From a gamma proteobacterium symbiont of Stewartia floridana (lineage in GTDB: Bacteria > Pseudomonadota > Gammaproteobacteria > Chromatiales > Chromatiaceae), in assembly GCA_003676145.1 (NCBI GenBank), contig NAUB01000031.1:36635-100634 (forward strand): a DNA stretch of 64,000 nucleotides, in the 5' to 3' direction. The notes below the pieces were generated by a model, which searched no databases, was not told where the DNA came from, and saw nothing but the letters and a program-made list of their open reading frames with translations. Position 1 is the stretch's first letter. The number at the start of each line of letters is the position of its first letter. The translations under genes and the position numbers were made by a program. Positions 1 to 7,467 of the stretch are shown one piece after another.

Positions 1-344
1 ATCGAGATCACCGCGTTCGAGGAGAAACCGTCGAACAGGTGCTGATTGTTCACCAGTCCCTGTTCAAGCCCCATGAAGGGTGCCAGCAGGCTGGTCAGGC
101 CAAGCACTACCATGATGCTGGCAGCCGCCACATCCACGGCGACAACTTCAAATGCAAACAGGTAGATAGTAAGCAGCAGAATCACGCTGACCCAGGCGAT
201 TTCGATGGTCGGCACCAGGTTGGCCAGCACCAGGGCGACAGCCAGAAAGATGCCTCCGGCAATCATCTGCTTGATCGACAGGCGATTCCTTTCCGGGGTC
301 AGTTGCGGGGTAGTCGGCAACGCGTTCACTTGATAATACTCCAT
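1..344 (-). CDS. SLC13/DASS-type anion permease, N-terminal part (runs off window)
   Basis: Reading leftward from an ATG at 344, the frame stays open to the window edge and gives about 114 residues. After a short polar N-terminus come two hydrophobic segments (about residues 29-48 and 49-88), then a stretch ending LFDGFSSNAVISI. This resembles the start of divalent anion:Na+ symporters (SLC13/DASS, citrate or sulfate permease type), inner-membrane proteins importing dicarboxylates, sulfate or similar anions. The substrate cannot be read from this fragment. No clear Shine-Dalgarno sequence precedes the ATG, and no other in-frame start lies between it and the upstream stop. It is divergent from the LysR gene at 559, so that regulator may control it. 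Confidence 0.6.
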   Translation of the reverse strand, partial: MEYYQVNALPTTPQLTPERNRLSIKQMIAGGIFLAVALVLANLVPTIEIAWVSVILLLTIYLFAFEVVAVDVAAASIMVVLGLTSLLAPFMGLEQGLVNNQHLFDGFSSNAVIS

Positions 345-558
345 GAGATTGGTCGTTTGTCAGCCGGCTGAAATAGCCAAACAACAGACAGCCGGTCGCC
401 GTTCTGTCGGTTCGGTTCATTCCTGATTGGAAAAGTTACTGCAAAGACAAAGAAGTCCTGGGGCAGGTCTATTCGCTATGCCAGCCAGCGAAAGTGGGGG
501 CATAGTGCCTTTTTCGGGCTATCTATACAAATAAATAAAAATGTTTTAATATTCCTAA
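345..558. promoter_or_regulatory. Divergent promoter region between permease and LysR gene
   Basis: This 214-base gap separates two divergent genes. The part next to the LysR gene is AT-rich (about 525-560). LysR proteins commonly bind between themselves and a divergent target, so an operator is expected here; no clean T-N11-A dyad was picked out by eye. Confidence 0.3.
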
Positions 559-1455
559 ATGGAATATAGAAGCCTGCCGGATATGAACAGCCTGGCGACC
601 CTGAAAGAGGTGGTTGAGCGGGGTGGTGTATCGCCCGCCGCTCAAGTACTGCATGTTGGGCAACCTGCGGTGACCAAACGTCTGCGCAGTTTGGATACCT
701 GTTACGGGGTCGATCTGATGCATCGGGAGGGGAGACGCCTGGAGCTCACCCCGGCGGGTGAAAAAGTCTATGAGTATGCCTGTCTGGTACTCGATCATCA
801 GCTCAGCCTGCTGGATGATATCGACTCCCTCTCCAGCGGGCAGAACCGGCTGCGCCTCGAGGTGAACTTTGCCATCGGTGAGCATATGCTGCCGGATCTT
901 CTGCTCAGGTTCGCCGAACTCTATCCCCGCTACAACATCGAGAGTCGCATGGGTTATTCGCGACACATACAGCGACGCCTGGCAACCGGTTTGTCCGATC
1001 TGGCGCTGTTGGAACAGGCCCCGGATCATCCCGATATTCTGGTGCAGAAGTGGCTTGACGATGAACTGGTGCTGGTGTGCGGCCCCGACCACCCCCTCTG
1101 GGGCTGTGGACTGCTGCCGGTGACCGACCTGGAAAAACTTCACTATGTGCTGCGGGAAGCCCGCTCTTCAATGCGTCTGACTCTGGATAAGGCGCTGAAG
1201 GATGTTGGTGTCGGTAGTCTGCCGGTGACCATGGAGGTGGGTTCTACCGATACCATCGTGGAGATGCTGCAGCACGGTCGGCATGTCAGTTTCCTGCCAC
1301 GATTCACCGTTGATGACGGGTTGCAGAACGGCTCGCTCTACCACATCAAGATCCAGGGTCTCAGGATCAAACGAATACTCTGGATTGCACGTACCCGATC
1401 CAATCTGAACAACGATGTGGCAGAAGCCTTCATCTCACTGTTGCGCGGCACTTGA
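559..1455 (+). CDS. LysR-family transcriptional regulator
   Basis: A 298-residue protein of normal LTTR length. The N-terminal winged helix-turn-helix spans about residues 10-70 (GGVSPAAQVLHVGQPAVTKR is the helix-turn-helix core). A coiled linker follows, then a periplasmic-binding-protein-like effector domain from about residue 95 to the end. It should bind DNA as a tetramer and respond to a small ligand. Its position suggests control of the divergent permease at 1-344, the downstream aldehyde oxidoreductase operon at 1960, or both. An internal ATG at 583 (MNSLATLK) is an equally plausible start, since neither has a strong ribosome-binding site. Confidence 0.85.
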   Translation: MEYRSLPDMNSLATLKEVVERGGVSPAAQVLHVGQPAVTKRLRSLDTCYGVDLMHREGRRLELTPAGEKVYEYACLVLDHQLSLLDDIDSLSSGQNRLRLEVNFAIGEHMLPDLLLRFAELYPRYNIESRMGYSRHIQRRLATGLSDLALLEQAPDHPDILVQKWLDDELVLVCGPDHPLWGCGLLPVTDLEKLHYVLREARSSMRLTLDKALKDVGVGSLPVTMEVGSTDTIVEMLQHGRHVSFLPRFTVDDGLQNGSLYHIKIQGLRIKRILWIARTRSNLNNDVAEAFISLLRGT

Positions 1456-1959
1456 AGCATCGCTAAAGAACAGAATTCTCTCCCCACATATGCGCTGAAG
1501 TCGAAGCCTGGATCGCGGCCTGTGATTCGCCACGCTTGCCGATTGAAGCGGTAGGCTGCGACCCCGGATTGGCCCATTGGCTGCTCTGATCCGTTTACCC
1601 TATACGTGACATTTTGTCATTCCGATATCCATTGTTGTCATTATTTGTCGTTATTTTCCCGGCCGTTTTTTGAATGCGATTCTTGCTCAGAAATTAGTTG
1701 TAGAAAAAATATTTCCCAACTACTCTAGGAAAAAACCAACGGTTAAATACACAGATACATAATATTTCAAAACTACTGTGTATGTACTTTTTTTCTAGTC
1801 AATCCATATTCGGCTGTCGGCATATTTGTGCCTGGCCAGTCAATATTATCTTCGCTAAAACAATCGGTGCTGCCGGCTGTTTTGTATCAATTCGAGACTC
1901 AACCTGAAATGCTGTGCCTGTCGTATGCGGGTATGCCATGAAGGAAGGAGAATAAAAGC
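1456..1959 (+). promoter_or_regulatory. Leader and promoter region of the aldehyde oxidoreductase operon
   Basis: A 504-base gap with no convincing gene. The central part (about 1600-1850) is AT-rich and carries repeated TTGTCATT/TTGTCGTT words near 1615-1655. An inverted repeat TACACAG (1748-1754) / CTGTGTA (1776-1782) has 21 bases between its arms, a possible regulator site. A strong ribosome-binding site (AAGGAAGGAG) lies at about 1940-1950 before the ferredoxin gene. No sigma-54 promoter was recognised. Confidence 0.4.
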
Positions 1960-2439
1960 ATGCAGAGATCCCTGCTTATTGATCCGGATAAGTGCACAGG
2001 ATGTGTCCAGTGTGAAATGGCCTGTTCCTATGAAAACGAGGGAATCTTCAATCCCTCGAAATCGAGGATACGGGTCTTTACCTTTCATCATGAAGGTCGT
2101 TTTGTACCTTACACCTGTACACAGTGTGCTGAAGCCTGGTGTATGCAGGCCTGCCCGGTCGATGCTATCTCACTGGATGTGAATAGCGGTGCCAAAGTGG
2201 TCAGTGACTCGTTGTGTGTTGGCTGCAAGGTCTGCACCATTGCCTGTCCTTTCGGTACGGTCAACTACAGCACCGCCAGCGGCAAGGTAACCAAGTGCGA
2301 TCTGTGCGGTGGCGATCCGGCTTGTGCCAAGGCCTGCCCGACAGGGGCCATCACCTATGTGGATTCGGATCAGACCGGATTTGACAAAATGCGCCAATGG
2401 GCAGGTAAAACTGACGCTGGCTCGACAGCTACAGCGTAA
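1960..2439 (+). CDS. aorA: Aldehyde oxidoreductase iron-sulfur subunit (AorA-like polyferredoxin)
   Basis: A 159-residue protein with sixteen cysteines in four 4Fe-4S motifs: CTGCVQCEMAC near the N-terminus, CTQCAEAWCMQACP, CVGCKVCTIACP and CDLCGGDPACAKACP. This four-cluster layout matches the small subunit of the Aromatoleum-type tungsten aldehyde oxidoreductase (AorA), which passes electrons between the tungsten subunit and the flavin subunit. HycB/DmsB-type electron-transfer subunits share the fold, but the next gene is an AOR catalytic subunit 16 bases downstream, which fixes the assignment. It has a strong ribosome-binding site and is the first gene of the operon. No signal peptide, so cytoplasmic. 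Confidence 0.85.
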   Translation: MQRSLLIDPDKCTGCVQCEMACSYENEGIFNPSKSRIRVFTFHHEGRFVPYTCTQCAEAWCMQACPVDAISLDVNSGAKVVSDSLCVGCKVCTIACPFGTVNYSTASGKVTKCDLCGGDPACAKACPTGAITYVDSDQTGFDKMRQWAGKTDAGSTATA

Positions 2440-2455
2440 TCGGAGGGTACTCAAT

Positions 2456-4309
2456 ATGTCTTGGTCTGGAAAATTACTACGGGTAAACCTCACAAACGGC
2501 ACTTGCACTTCGGAAGCGTTGAACATGGCATGGGCGCAGGAGTATCTGGGTCAGCGCGGCCTGGCGAGCAAATATCTTATCGAAGAGATCGATCCAAAGG
2601 TCGATCCATTGAGTCCTGATAACAAGATGATCATGACCACCGGTCCATTGACAGGCACCATGGCGGCGACCGGAGGTCGCTACTCAGTGGTCACCAAAGG
2701 TCCTTTGACCAACTGCATCGCCTGTTCCAACTCCGGTGGATTCATTGGTGCTGAGATGCACAACGCCGGCTGGGATATGATCATTTTCGAAGGCCGCTCA
2801 GCCAATCCTGTCTATCTCTATCTGGTCAACGATAAAGCGGAACTGCGTTCGGCGGATGAGATCTGGGGCAAAAGTGTCTGGGAGACTGACGAGTGGCTGC
2901 ATGCGACGCATCAGGATCCGATGCTGCGAATCGCAGCGGTAGGTCGTTCTGCTGAGGAGGGCTGTCTCTACGCGGCAATCGTCAATGATCTGCATCGTGC
3001 CGCCGGACGTTCCGGTGTGGGTACGGTGATGGCATCGAAAAACCTCAAAGCGGTTGCCATACGCGGTACCCAGGGTGTTGGCAATATCAAAGACCCGGCG
3101 AAGTTCATGCAGGCGGTCAATGCAGGCAAGCAGGTGCTGGCAGACAATGCGGTTACCGGACAGGGTTTACCCACCTACGGCACCCAGGTACTGATGAATG
3201 TAATCAATGAGATTGGTGCCCTGCCTACCCGAAACATGAAAGAGGTACAGTTCGAAGGGGCGCAGAACGTATCCGGTGAGGCGATGCATGAGAATCGGCC
3301 CACCGACGGTAAACCCAATCTGACCACCAACGCAGGTTGCTTCGGCTGCACCATCGCCTGTGGGCGTATTTCAACGGTCGACAAAGGGCACTTCTCGGTT
3401 GAGAACAAGCCTCAGTACTGGGGCAATTCCGGTGGTCTCGAGTACGAAGCTGCCTGGGCACTGGGCCCGGATACCGGCGTCGATGATCTGGATGCGCTGA
3501 CCTATGTGAACTTCATCTGTAACGAGGATGGTTTCGATCCCATCTCCTTCGGCTCTACCGTCGCAGCGGCGATGGAGCTGTATAAAATCGGCGCCATCAG
3601 TAGCGCGGAGACCGGTGGACATGAGCTTAAGTTCGGTTCTGCTGAGAGTCTGGTGTGGGCCGTGGAGACGCTGGTCAGCGGTGAAGGGTTTGGTAAGGAT
3701 CTCGGTCTGGGATCGAAGCGGCTTTGTGAAAAGTATGGTCATCCCGAACTCTCCATGACCGTCAAAGGTCAGGAGTTCCCGGCTTACGATCCACGGGGCA
3801 TCCAGGGTATGGGATTGGCTTACGCCACATCCAACCGTGGGGCCTGTCATCTGAGAGGTTATACCGTTGCTTCCGAGGTGTTGGGTATTCCTGAGAAGAC
3901 CGATCCCCTGGCGACCGAAGGCAAGGCCGGTCTGGTTAAGGCGTTTCAGGATGCCACAGCGGCGGTGGACTCCAGTGGCCTCTGTCTGTTTACCACCTTT
4001 GCCTGGTCTCTGGAGGATATCGCACCCCAGGTGGATGGCGCCTGTGAGGGTGAGTGGACCGCCGAGCGGATGGCAGAACTGGGTGAGCGGGTCTGGAACA
4101 TGGAGCGGGAATTCAATCTGAGGGCGGGATTGACCGCTGCAGATGACACCCTGCCAAAACGCCTGCTCAAGGAAGCGGCGAATGTGGGACCTGCCCAGGG
4201 TCGGGTCAACGACCTGGATCAGATGCTGCCCGAGTACTATGAGCTGCGCGGCTGGAACGCAGACGGTGTACCGACAGACGAGACCCGAAAACGACTCGGT
4301 CTGGGTTAA
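2456..4309 (+). CDS. aorB: Tungsten-containing aldehyde:ferredoxin oxidoreductase catalytic subunit
   Basis: A 617-residue protein oxidising aldehydes to carboxylic acids (reversibly) at a tungsten-bis-pterin site. The start at 2456 follows GGAGG; the reading frame extends upstream into aorA, but that longer form lacks family support. The N-terminal AOR domain contains the pterin-binding TGPLTGTMAATGGRYS and AGRSGVG segments. The 4Fe-4S cluster ligands are visible as C295-x2-C298-x3-C302 and C510 (SSGLCLF). A conserved histidine in RGACHLRGY matches the active-site region. The length is usual for the family. It lies between an AorA-like ferredoxin and a flavoprotein, as in the three-subunit Aromatoleum enzyme. 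Physiological substrate unknown. Confidence 0.92.
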   Translation: MSWSGKLLRVNLTNGTCTSEALNMAWAQEYLGQRGLASKYLIEEIDPKVDPLSPDNKMIMTTGPLTGTMAATGGRYSVVTKGPLTNCIACSNSGGFIGAEMHNAGWDMIIFEGRSANPVYLYLVNDKAELRSADEIWGKSVWETDEWLHATHQDPMLRIAAVGRSAEEGCLYAAIVNDLHRAAGRSGVGTVMASKNLKAVAIRGTQGVGNIKDPAKFMQAVNAGKQVLADNAVTGQGLPTYGTQVLMNVINEIGALPTRNMKEVQFEGAQNVSGEAMHENRPTDGKPNLTTNAGCFGCTIACGRISTVDKGHFSVENKPQYWGNSGGLEYEAAWALGPDTGVDDLDALTYVNFICNEDGFDPISFGSTVAAAMELYKIGAISSAETGGHELKFGSAESLVWAVETLVSGEGFGKDLGLGSKRLCEKYGHPELSMTVKGQEFPAYDPRGIQGMGLAYATSNRGACHLRGYTVASEVLGIPEKTDPLATEGKAGLVKAFQDATAAVDSSGLCLFTTFAWSLEDIAPQVDGACEGEWTAERMAELGERVWNMEREFNLRAGLTAADDTLPKRLLKEAANVGPAQGRVNDLDQMLPEYYELRGWNADGVPTDETRKRLGLG

Positions 4310-4333
4310 ACAATCACTCAAGAGTGCTGATGG

Positions 4334-4362
4334 CCGTGCCCCCTCCAAGGGGGCACGGTTTT
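4334..4362 (+). terminator. Intercistronic hairpin terminator between aorB and aorC
   Basis: A perfect 11-bp stem (CCGTGCCCCCT / AGGGGGCACGG) with a 3-base loop, followed by TTTT. It lies between the aorB stop and the ribosome-binding site (AGGAGG) of the flavoprotein gene. It has the form of a Rho-independent terminator with a short U tract, so partial termination is likely. That would give more AorA/AorB than AorC and accessory proteins. Confidence 0.75.
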
Positions 4363-4375
4363 AGGAGGTTAGTGA

Positions 4376-5620
4376 ATGCATTATGTTGTCATTGGCGCAG
4401 GTCCGGCAGGCGTTACCGCCTGTGATACCTTGCGCGAACAAGATCCCCAATGCCGTATTACGCTGATCGGTGGCGAACCGGAGCCACCCTATTCGCGAAT
4501 GGCGATCCCCTATGTGATGGTTGAGAAGATCGAAGAGCATGGTACCTATCTGAGGCAGAACGACAGCCACTATGCCGAACAGCGGATCGAGATGGTGGAT
4601 GGACCGGTGAAGCGGGTCGACCCACAGAGCCGACGGGTCGTCTTGGAGAGTGGTTCCGAGGTGGCGTATGACCGTTTGCTGATTGCCACCGGGGCAACCC
4701 CATTGAAGCCACCGATACCGGGTATCGATCTGCCCGGGGTGCATAACTGCTGGACCATGGCGGATACCCGGGCAATCGTGGAGCGGGCCAAGCCTGGCAG
4801 CTCTGTGGTGCTGATTGGCGCCGGTTTCATCGGTTGCATCATCCTGGAAGCCCTGGTGATGCGGCAGGTCAAACTGACGGTGGTGGAAAAGGCACCGCGG
4901 ATGGTGGCCAGAATGATGGACCAAGTGGCCAGTGAACTGCTGCAGGGCTGGTGTGAAAGCAAAGGGGTGGACGTGCATACCAATGCCGGGGTAACCAGCA
5001 TCTCTCAGCAGGGTGATGGGTTACAGCTCTCCGTGGATAACGGGGAGACGCTGACTGCCGATCTGGTGATCACGGCGATGGGGGTACGGGCCAATACCGA
5101 GTTTCTCGAAGGTTCGGGCATCGAGTTCAATGACGGTATCGTGGTCAATTCCCACTTTCAGAGCAACTTTCCGGATATCTATGCGGCCGGTGACGTGGCC
5201 CAGGGGTTGGACTTCTCCACTGGTCAGAACCAGGTACAGGCGATTCAGCCCACTTCGGTTGAGCATGGCCGGATGGCGGCGATCAACATGGTCAGTGATG
5301 CAGCCGTCGAGCATCGCGGCAGTCTCAACATGAATGTGCTCGACACCCTGGGTCTGATCTCATCCTCCTTCGGACAGTGGATGGGGGTGGATAATGGTGA
5401 ACAGGCTGTGTTGCTCGATCGGGAAAACTACCGCTATCTGCGGCTTGAGTTCGACGGAGATTATCTGGTGGGCGCCAGCAGTCTGGGGCATACCCAGCAT
5501 ATCGGTGTGCTACGCGGGCTGATCCGTAGCCGGGTTCCACTGGGGGAGTGGAAAAAACGCTTGATGAAGGATCCAACCCGGTTGATGGAGGCCTATCTTG
5601 GTTGTGTGGTGTCAGCGTGA
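4376..5620 (+). CDS. aorC: FAD-dependent NAD(P) oxidoreductase subunit of aldehyde oxidoreductase (AorC-like)
   Basis: A 414-residue flavoprotein of the pyridine nucleotide-disulfide oxidoreductase family. The N-terminal FAD-binding dinucleotide fold begins MHYVVIGAGPAGVTAC. A second, NAD-binding fold lies around residues 145-175 (VVLIGAGFIGC), and the FAD-closing motif IYAAGDVAQG is near residue 265. It lacks a CxxxxC redox disulfide, as expected for an NADH:acceptor reductase rather than a disulfide reductase. In the Aromatoleum-type enzyme such a subunit links AorA/AorB to NAD. The ribosome-binding site AGGAGG is strong. Its stop overlaps the next start (GTGA), indicating translational coupling. 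Confidence 0.85.
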   Translation: MHYVVIGAGPAGVTACDTLREQDPQCRITLIGGEPEPPYSRMAIPYVMVEKIEEHGTYLRQNDSHYAEQRIEMVDGPVKRVDPQSRRVVLESGSEVAYDRLLIATGATPLKPPIPGIDLPGVHNCWTMADTRAIVERAKPGSSVVLIGAGFIGCIILEALVMRQVKLTVVEKAPRMVARMMDQVASELLQGWCESKGVDVHTNAGVTSISQQGDGLQLSVDNGETLTADLVITAMGVRANTEFLEGSGIEFNDGIVVNSHFQSNFPDIYAAGDVAQGLDFSTGQNQVQAIQPTSVEHGRMAAINMVSDAAVEHRGSLNMNVLDTLGLISSSFGQWMGVDNGEQAVLLDRENYRYLRLEFDGDYLVGASSLGHTQHIGVLRGLIRSRVPLGEWKKRLMKDPTRLMEAYLGCVVSA

Positions 5621-5871
5621 TTCGGGTGGAGTTTAAGCTGTTTGCAAGCTTGATGAGCTATCTGCCGGCAGGCGCCAGCGAGCATGCCGTGCAGGTTGAG
5701 ATGCCTGAAGGATCCACGGTCTACGATTTGATGGACAAGTATCAGGTACCCAGGGAGCAGGCCCATCTGGTGGTATGCAACGGTCTTTTCGTACCGCCTT
5801 CACAAAGAGATACCCATAGCCTCAAGGATGGGGACAGCATTGCCCTTTGGCCCCCGGTAGCGGGGGGCTGA
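5617..5871 (+). CDS. MoaD/ThiS-like small sulfur carrier
   Basis: An 84-residue protein with a GTG start overlapping the aorC stop by four bases (GTGA). It has the ubiquitin-like pattern of MoaD: an N-terminal strand (VEFKLFASL), a central segment VPREQAHLVVCNGLFVP, and DGDSIALWPPVAGG with the diagnostic C-terminal Gly-Gly that is adenylated and thiocarboxylated. MoaD-type proteins supply the dithiolene sulfur of molybdopterin/tungstopterin, so a dedicated copy here fits cofactor supply for AorB. It is encoded directly after the three AOR subunits. Confidence 0.82.
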   Translation: MIRVEFKLFASLMSYLPAGASEHAVQVEMPEGSTVYDLMDKYQVPREQAHLVVCNGLFVPPSQRDTHSLKDGDSIALWPPVAGG

Positions 5872-5903
5872 GCAGGGCGGTGGAGCATCAGGAGACCCGC
5901 TTG

Positions 5904-6173
5904 ATGGCGATCAGCCATCGTGACTTTCTGCGCAGTCTTCAGCCCATGAAGCGTGACTATCCAATAAGGGTGGAGGAACAGGGAACGAGGTTTGTGATCA
6001 CCAGGGACGGTTTGCACTTGGAGATATCGCTTGGCCAGGAGCAGGTGGTCAGAATGGGCTCTCTGACGATGCCCCGTACCCAGGTCGATTTTACCTTTCA
6101 TAGCGCCTCGCCACAGCAGGTGGCCGATTTTTTCGTCAGATTTGAGCTAAGCTTCAGACGGGGTGGCGGCTGA
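5904..6173 (+). CDS. Small unknown protein at the end of the aor operon
   Basis: An 89-residue protein starting at an ATG at 5904, nine bases after AGGAGA. The frame is also open upstream to 5847, but that start has no ribosome-binding site and overlaps the MoaD-like gene. The sequence (MAISHRDFLRSL... then a beta-rich segment ... VADFFVRFELSFRRGGG) shows no signal peptide, membrane segment or metal motif. I do not recognise a family. Its close spacing after the MoaD-like gene suggests a role in assembly or cofactor handling of the aldehyde oxidoreductase; this is inference from context only. Confidence 0.6.
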   Translation: MAISHRDFLRSLQPMKRDYPIRVEEQGTRFVITRDGLHLEISLGQEQVVRMGSLTMPRTQVDFTFHSASPQQVADFFVRFELSFRRGGG

Positions 6174-6326
6174 ATCATTCACACCCAGGGAACATCAGCA
6201 GCTTGTTGCCATCAAACTCTCTTTAGCCGTGATGGCGGCTTGCCGTTGATAGGTCGACCCGGTTCCGTAGCAGGCCATACTCAGCCGCAGCGTACCGGGA
6301 TGATAAAAAAAGGGGAGTTCACTTTG

Positions 6327-7388
6327 ATGAGGCGGAATTCAGTACTGGTTCTGATATATCTGATTGTCGGCCTATTGGCCGCCCCAGGGACGGCGACAGC
6401 CGATAAGCATTTTGAACGTCTGGTAGTGTTTGGTGACAGTCTCTCCGATCCGGGGAATGCCTTCCATCTGACCGGTAATGCTCTGAAACCTCCCTACAGC
6501 ACACTCGATCAGTTTCTGGTGCCGGATGCGCCCTATGCCAGGGGTGGAAACCACTTCAGTAACGGCAAAACCTGGGTGGAGCGGTTTGCTGAAAAACTCG
6601 ATCTGGAGGAGAGCGCAGGGCCAGCCTTCAAAGGGGAGAACAAGGATCAGTTGAAGATGACCAACTATGCAGTTGGTGGTGCCCGGGCCAGGGATTTTGG
6701 ACAGAATATCAATCTGGCAAGTCAGCTGGGTATGTTCCAGGCGGACGCCCAGGGAGAGGTTACCGACCGTTCACTCTATGTACTGGCGCTTGGCGGCAAC
6801 GATGTGCGGGATGCGGTGTCGGCACTGGCGCAGGATAGTAGCGGGCTGCTGAGTGCGGAGATTATCGCCAATGCACTGAGTGCAATCTCGGATGCGGTGA
6901 TCGCGCTCTACAGTGGTGGGGCTACCACCCTGATGGTCGCCAACGTACCCGATCTCTCAATAACCCCTGCAGTCAACAGGCTGGACGCCATACTGCCCGG
7001 GGCAACCATGAGTGCGGCGATACTCTCCGCCAAATTCAACAGTGAATTGGCCGGCCTGCTCGATGTGCTGGAACAGAGTTCCCCGGGCTTGAAAATCATC
7101 CGCATCGACTTTGCCGGCAACACCCGACGCATCGCAGACGACCCTGAAGCGTTTAAGATATCCAATGTTGAAGAGGCCTGTGTGATGCCGGATCAGCGGC
7201 CATCGAGCTGTAAAAAACCCAATCGGTATCTGTTTTGGGACGGCATACATCCAACCGCAAAGGCGCATCGGATCATTGGAAAAATGGTCTTTAAAAACTA
7301 TCAGTCATTCATGCGGGACTCAGAGGTGCTTTGTCATCCAGGCAGAAAAAACAGGGATGCGGCCTGCAGCTCTGTGCTTTGGTTGTAG
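6327..7388 (+). CDS. Secreted SGNH/GDSL-family esterase or lipase
   Basis: A 353-residue protein with a signal peptide (RRNSVLVLIYLIVGLLAAPG, cleaved near ATA-DK). Block I FGDSLSDPGN holds the catalytic serine. Block III is ALGGNDVRD, and block V DGIHPTAKAH supplies the Asp-His pair. This is the layout of GDSL esterases and phospholipase/thermolabile-haemolysin-like enzymes hydrolysing ester-linked lipids outside the cytoplasm. The start at 6327 has AAGGGGAG nine bases upstream; the frame also extends to ATG 6300, which would spoil the signal peptide. No C-terminal autotransporter barrel is present. Substrate unknown. Confidence 0.82.
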   Translation: MRRNSVLVLIYLIVGLLAAPGTATADKHFERLVVFGDSLSDPGNAFHLTGNALKPPYSTLDQFLVPDAPYARGGNHFSNGKTWVERFAEKLDLEESAGPAFKGENKDQLKMTNYAVGGARARDFGQNINLASQLGMFQADAQGEVTDRSLYVLALGGNDVRDAVSALAQDSSGLLSAEIIANALSAISDAVIALYSGGATTLMVANVPDLSITPAVNRLDAILPGATMSAAILSAKFNSELAGLLDVLEQSSPGLKIIRIDFAGNTRRIADDPEAFKISNVEEACVMPDQRPSSCKKPNRYLFWDGIHPTAKAHRIIGKMVFKNYQSFMRDSEVLCHPGRKNRDAACSSVLWL

Positions 7389-7467
7389 TTTGACATTAGG
7401 TTGGATGTGGCACACCCTGATGACAGACAGGGCCCTAACAGTTGCCATCGGATAAAAGAATAAAACC

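Noticed and set aside
2309..2455. N-terminal extension of AorB upstream of 2456
   Set aside because: Overlaps aorA, has no family similarity, while 2456 has a strong ribosome-binding site.
3371..4348. Minus-strand open frame of 325 codons
   Set aside because: Antisense to aorB, whose motifs are all intact.
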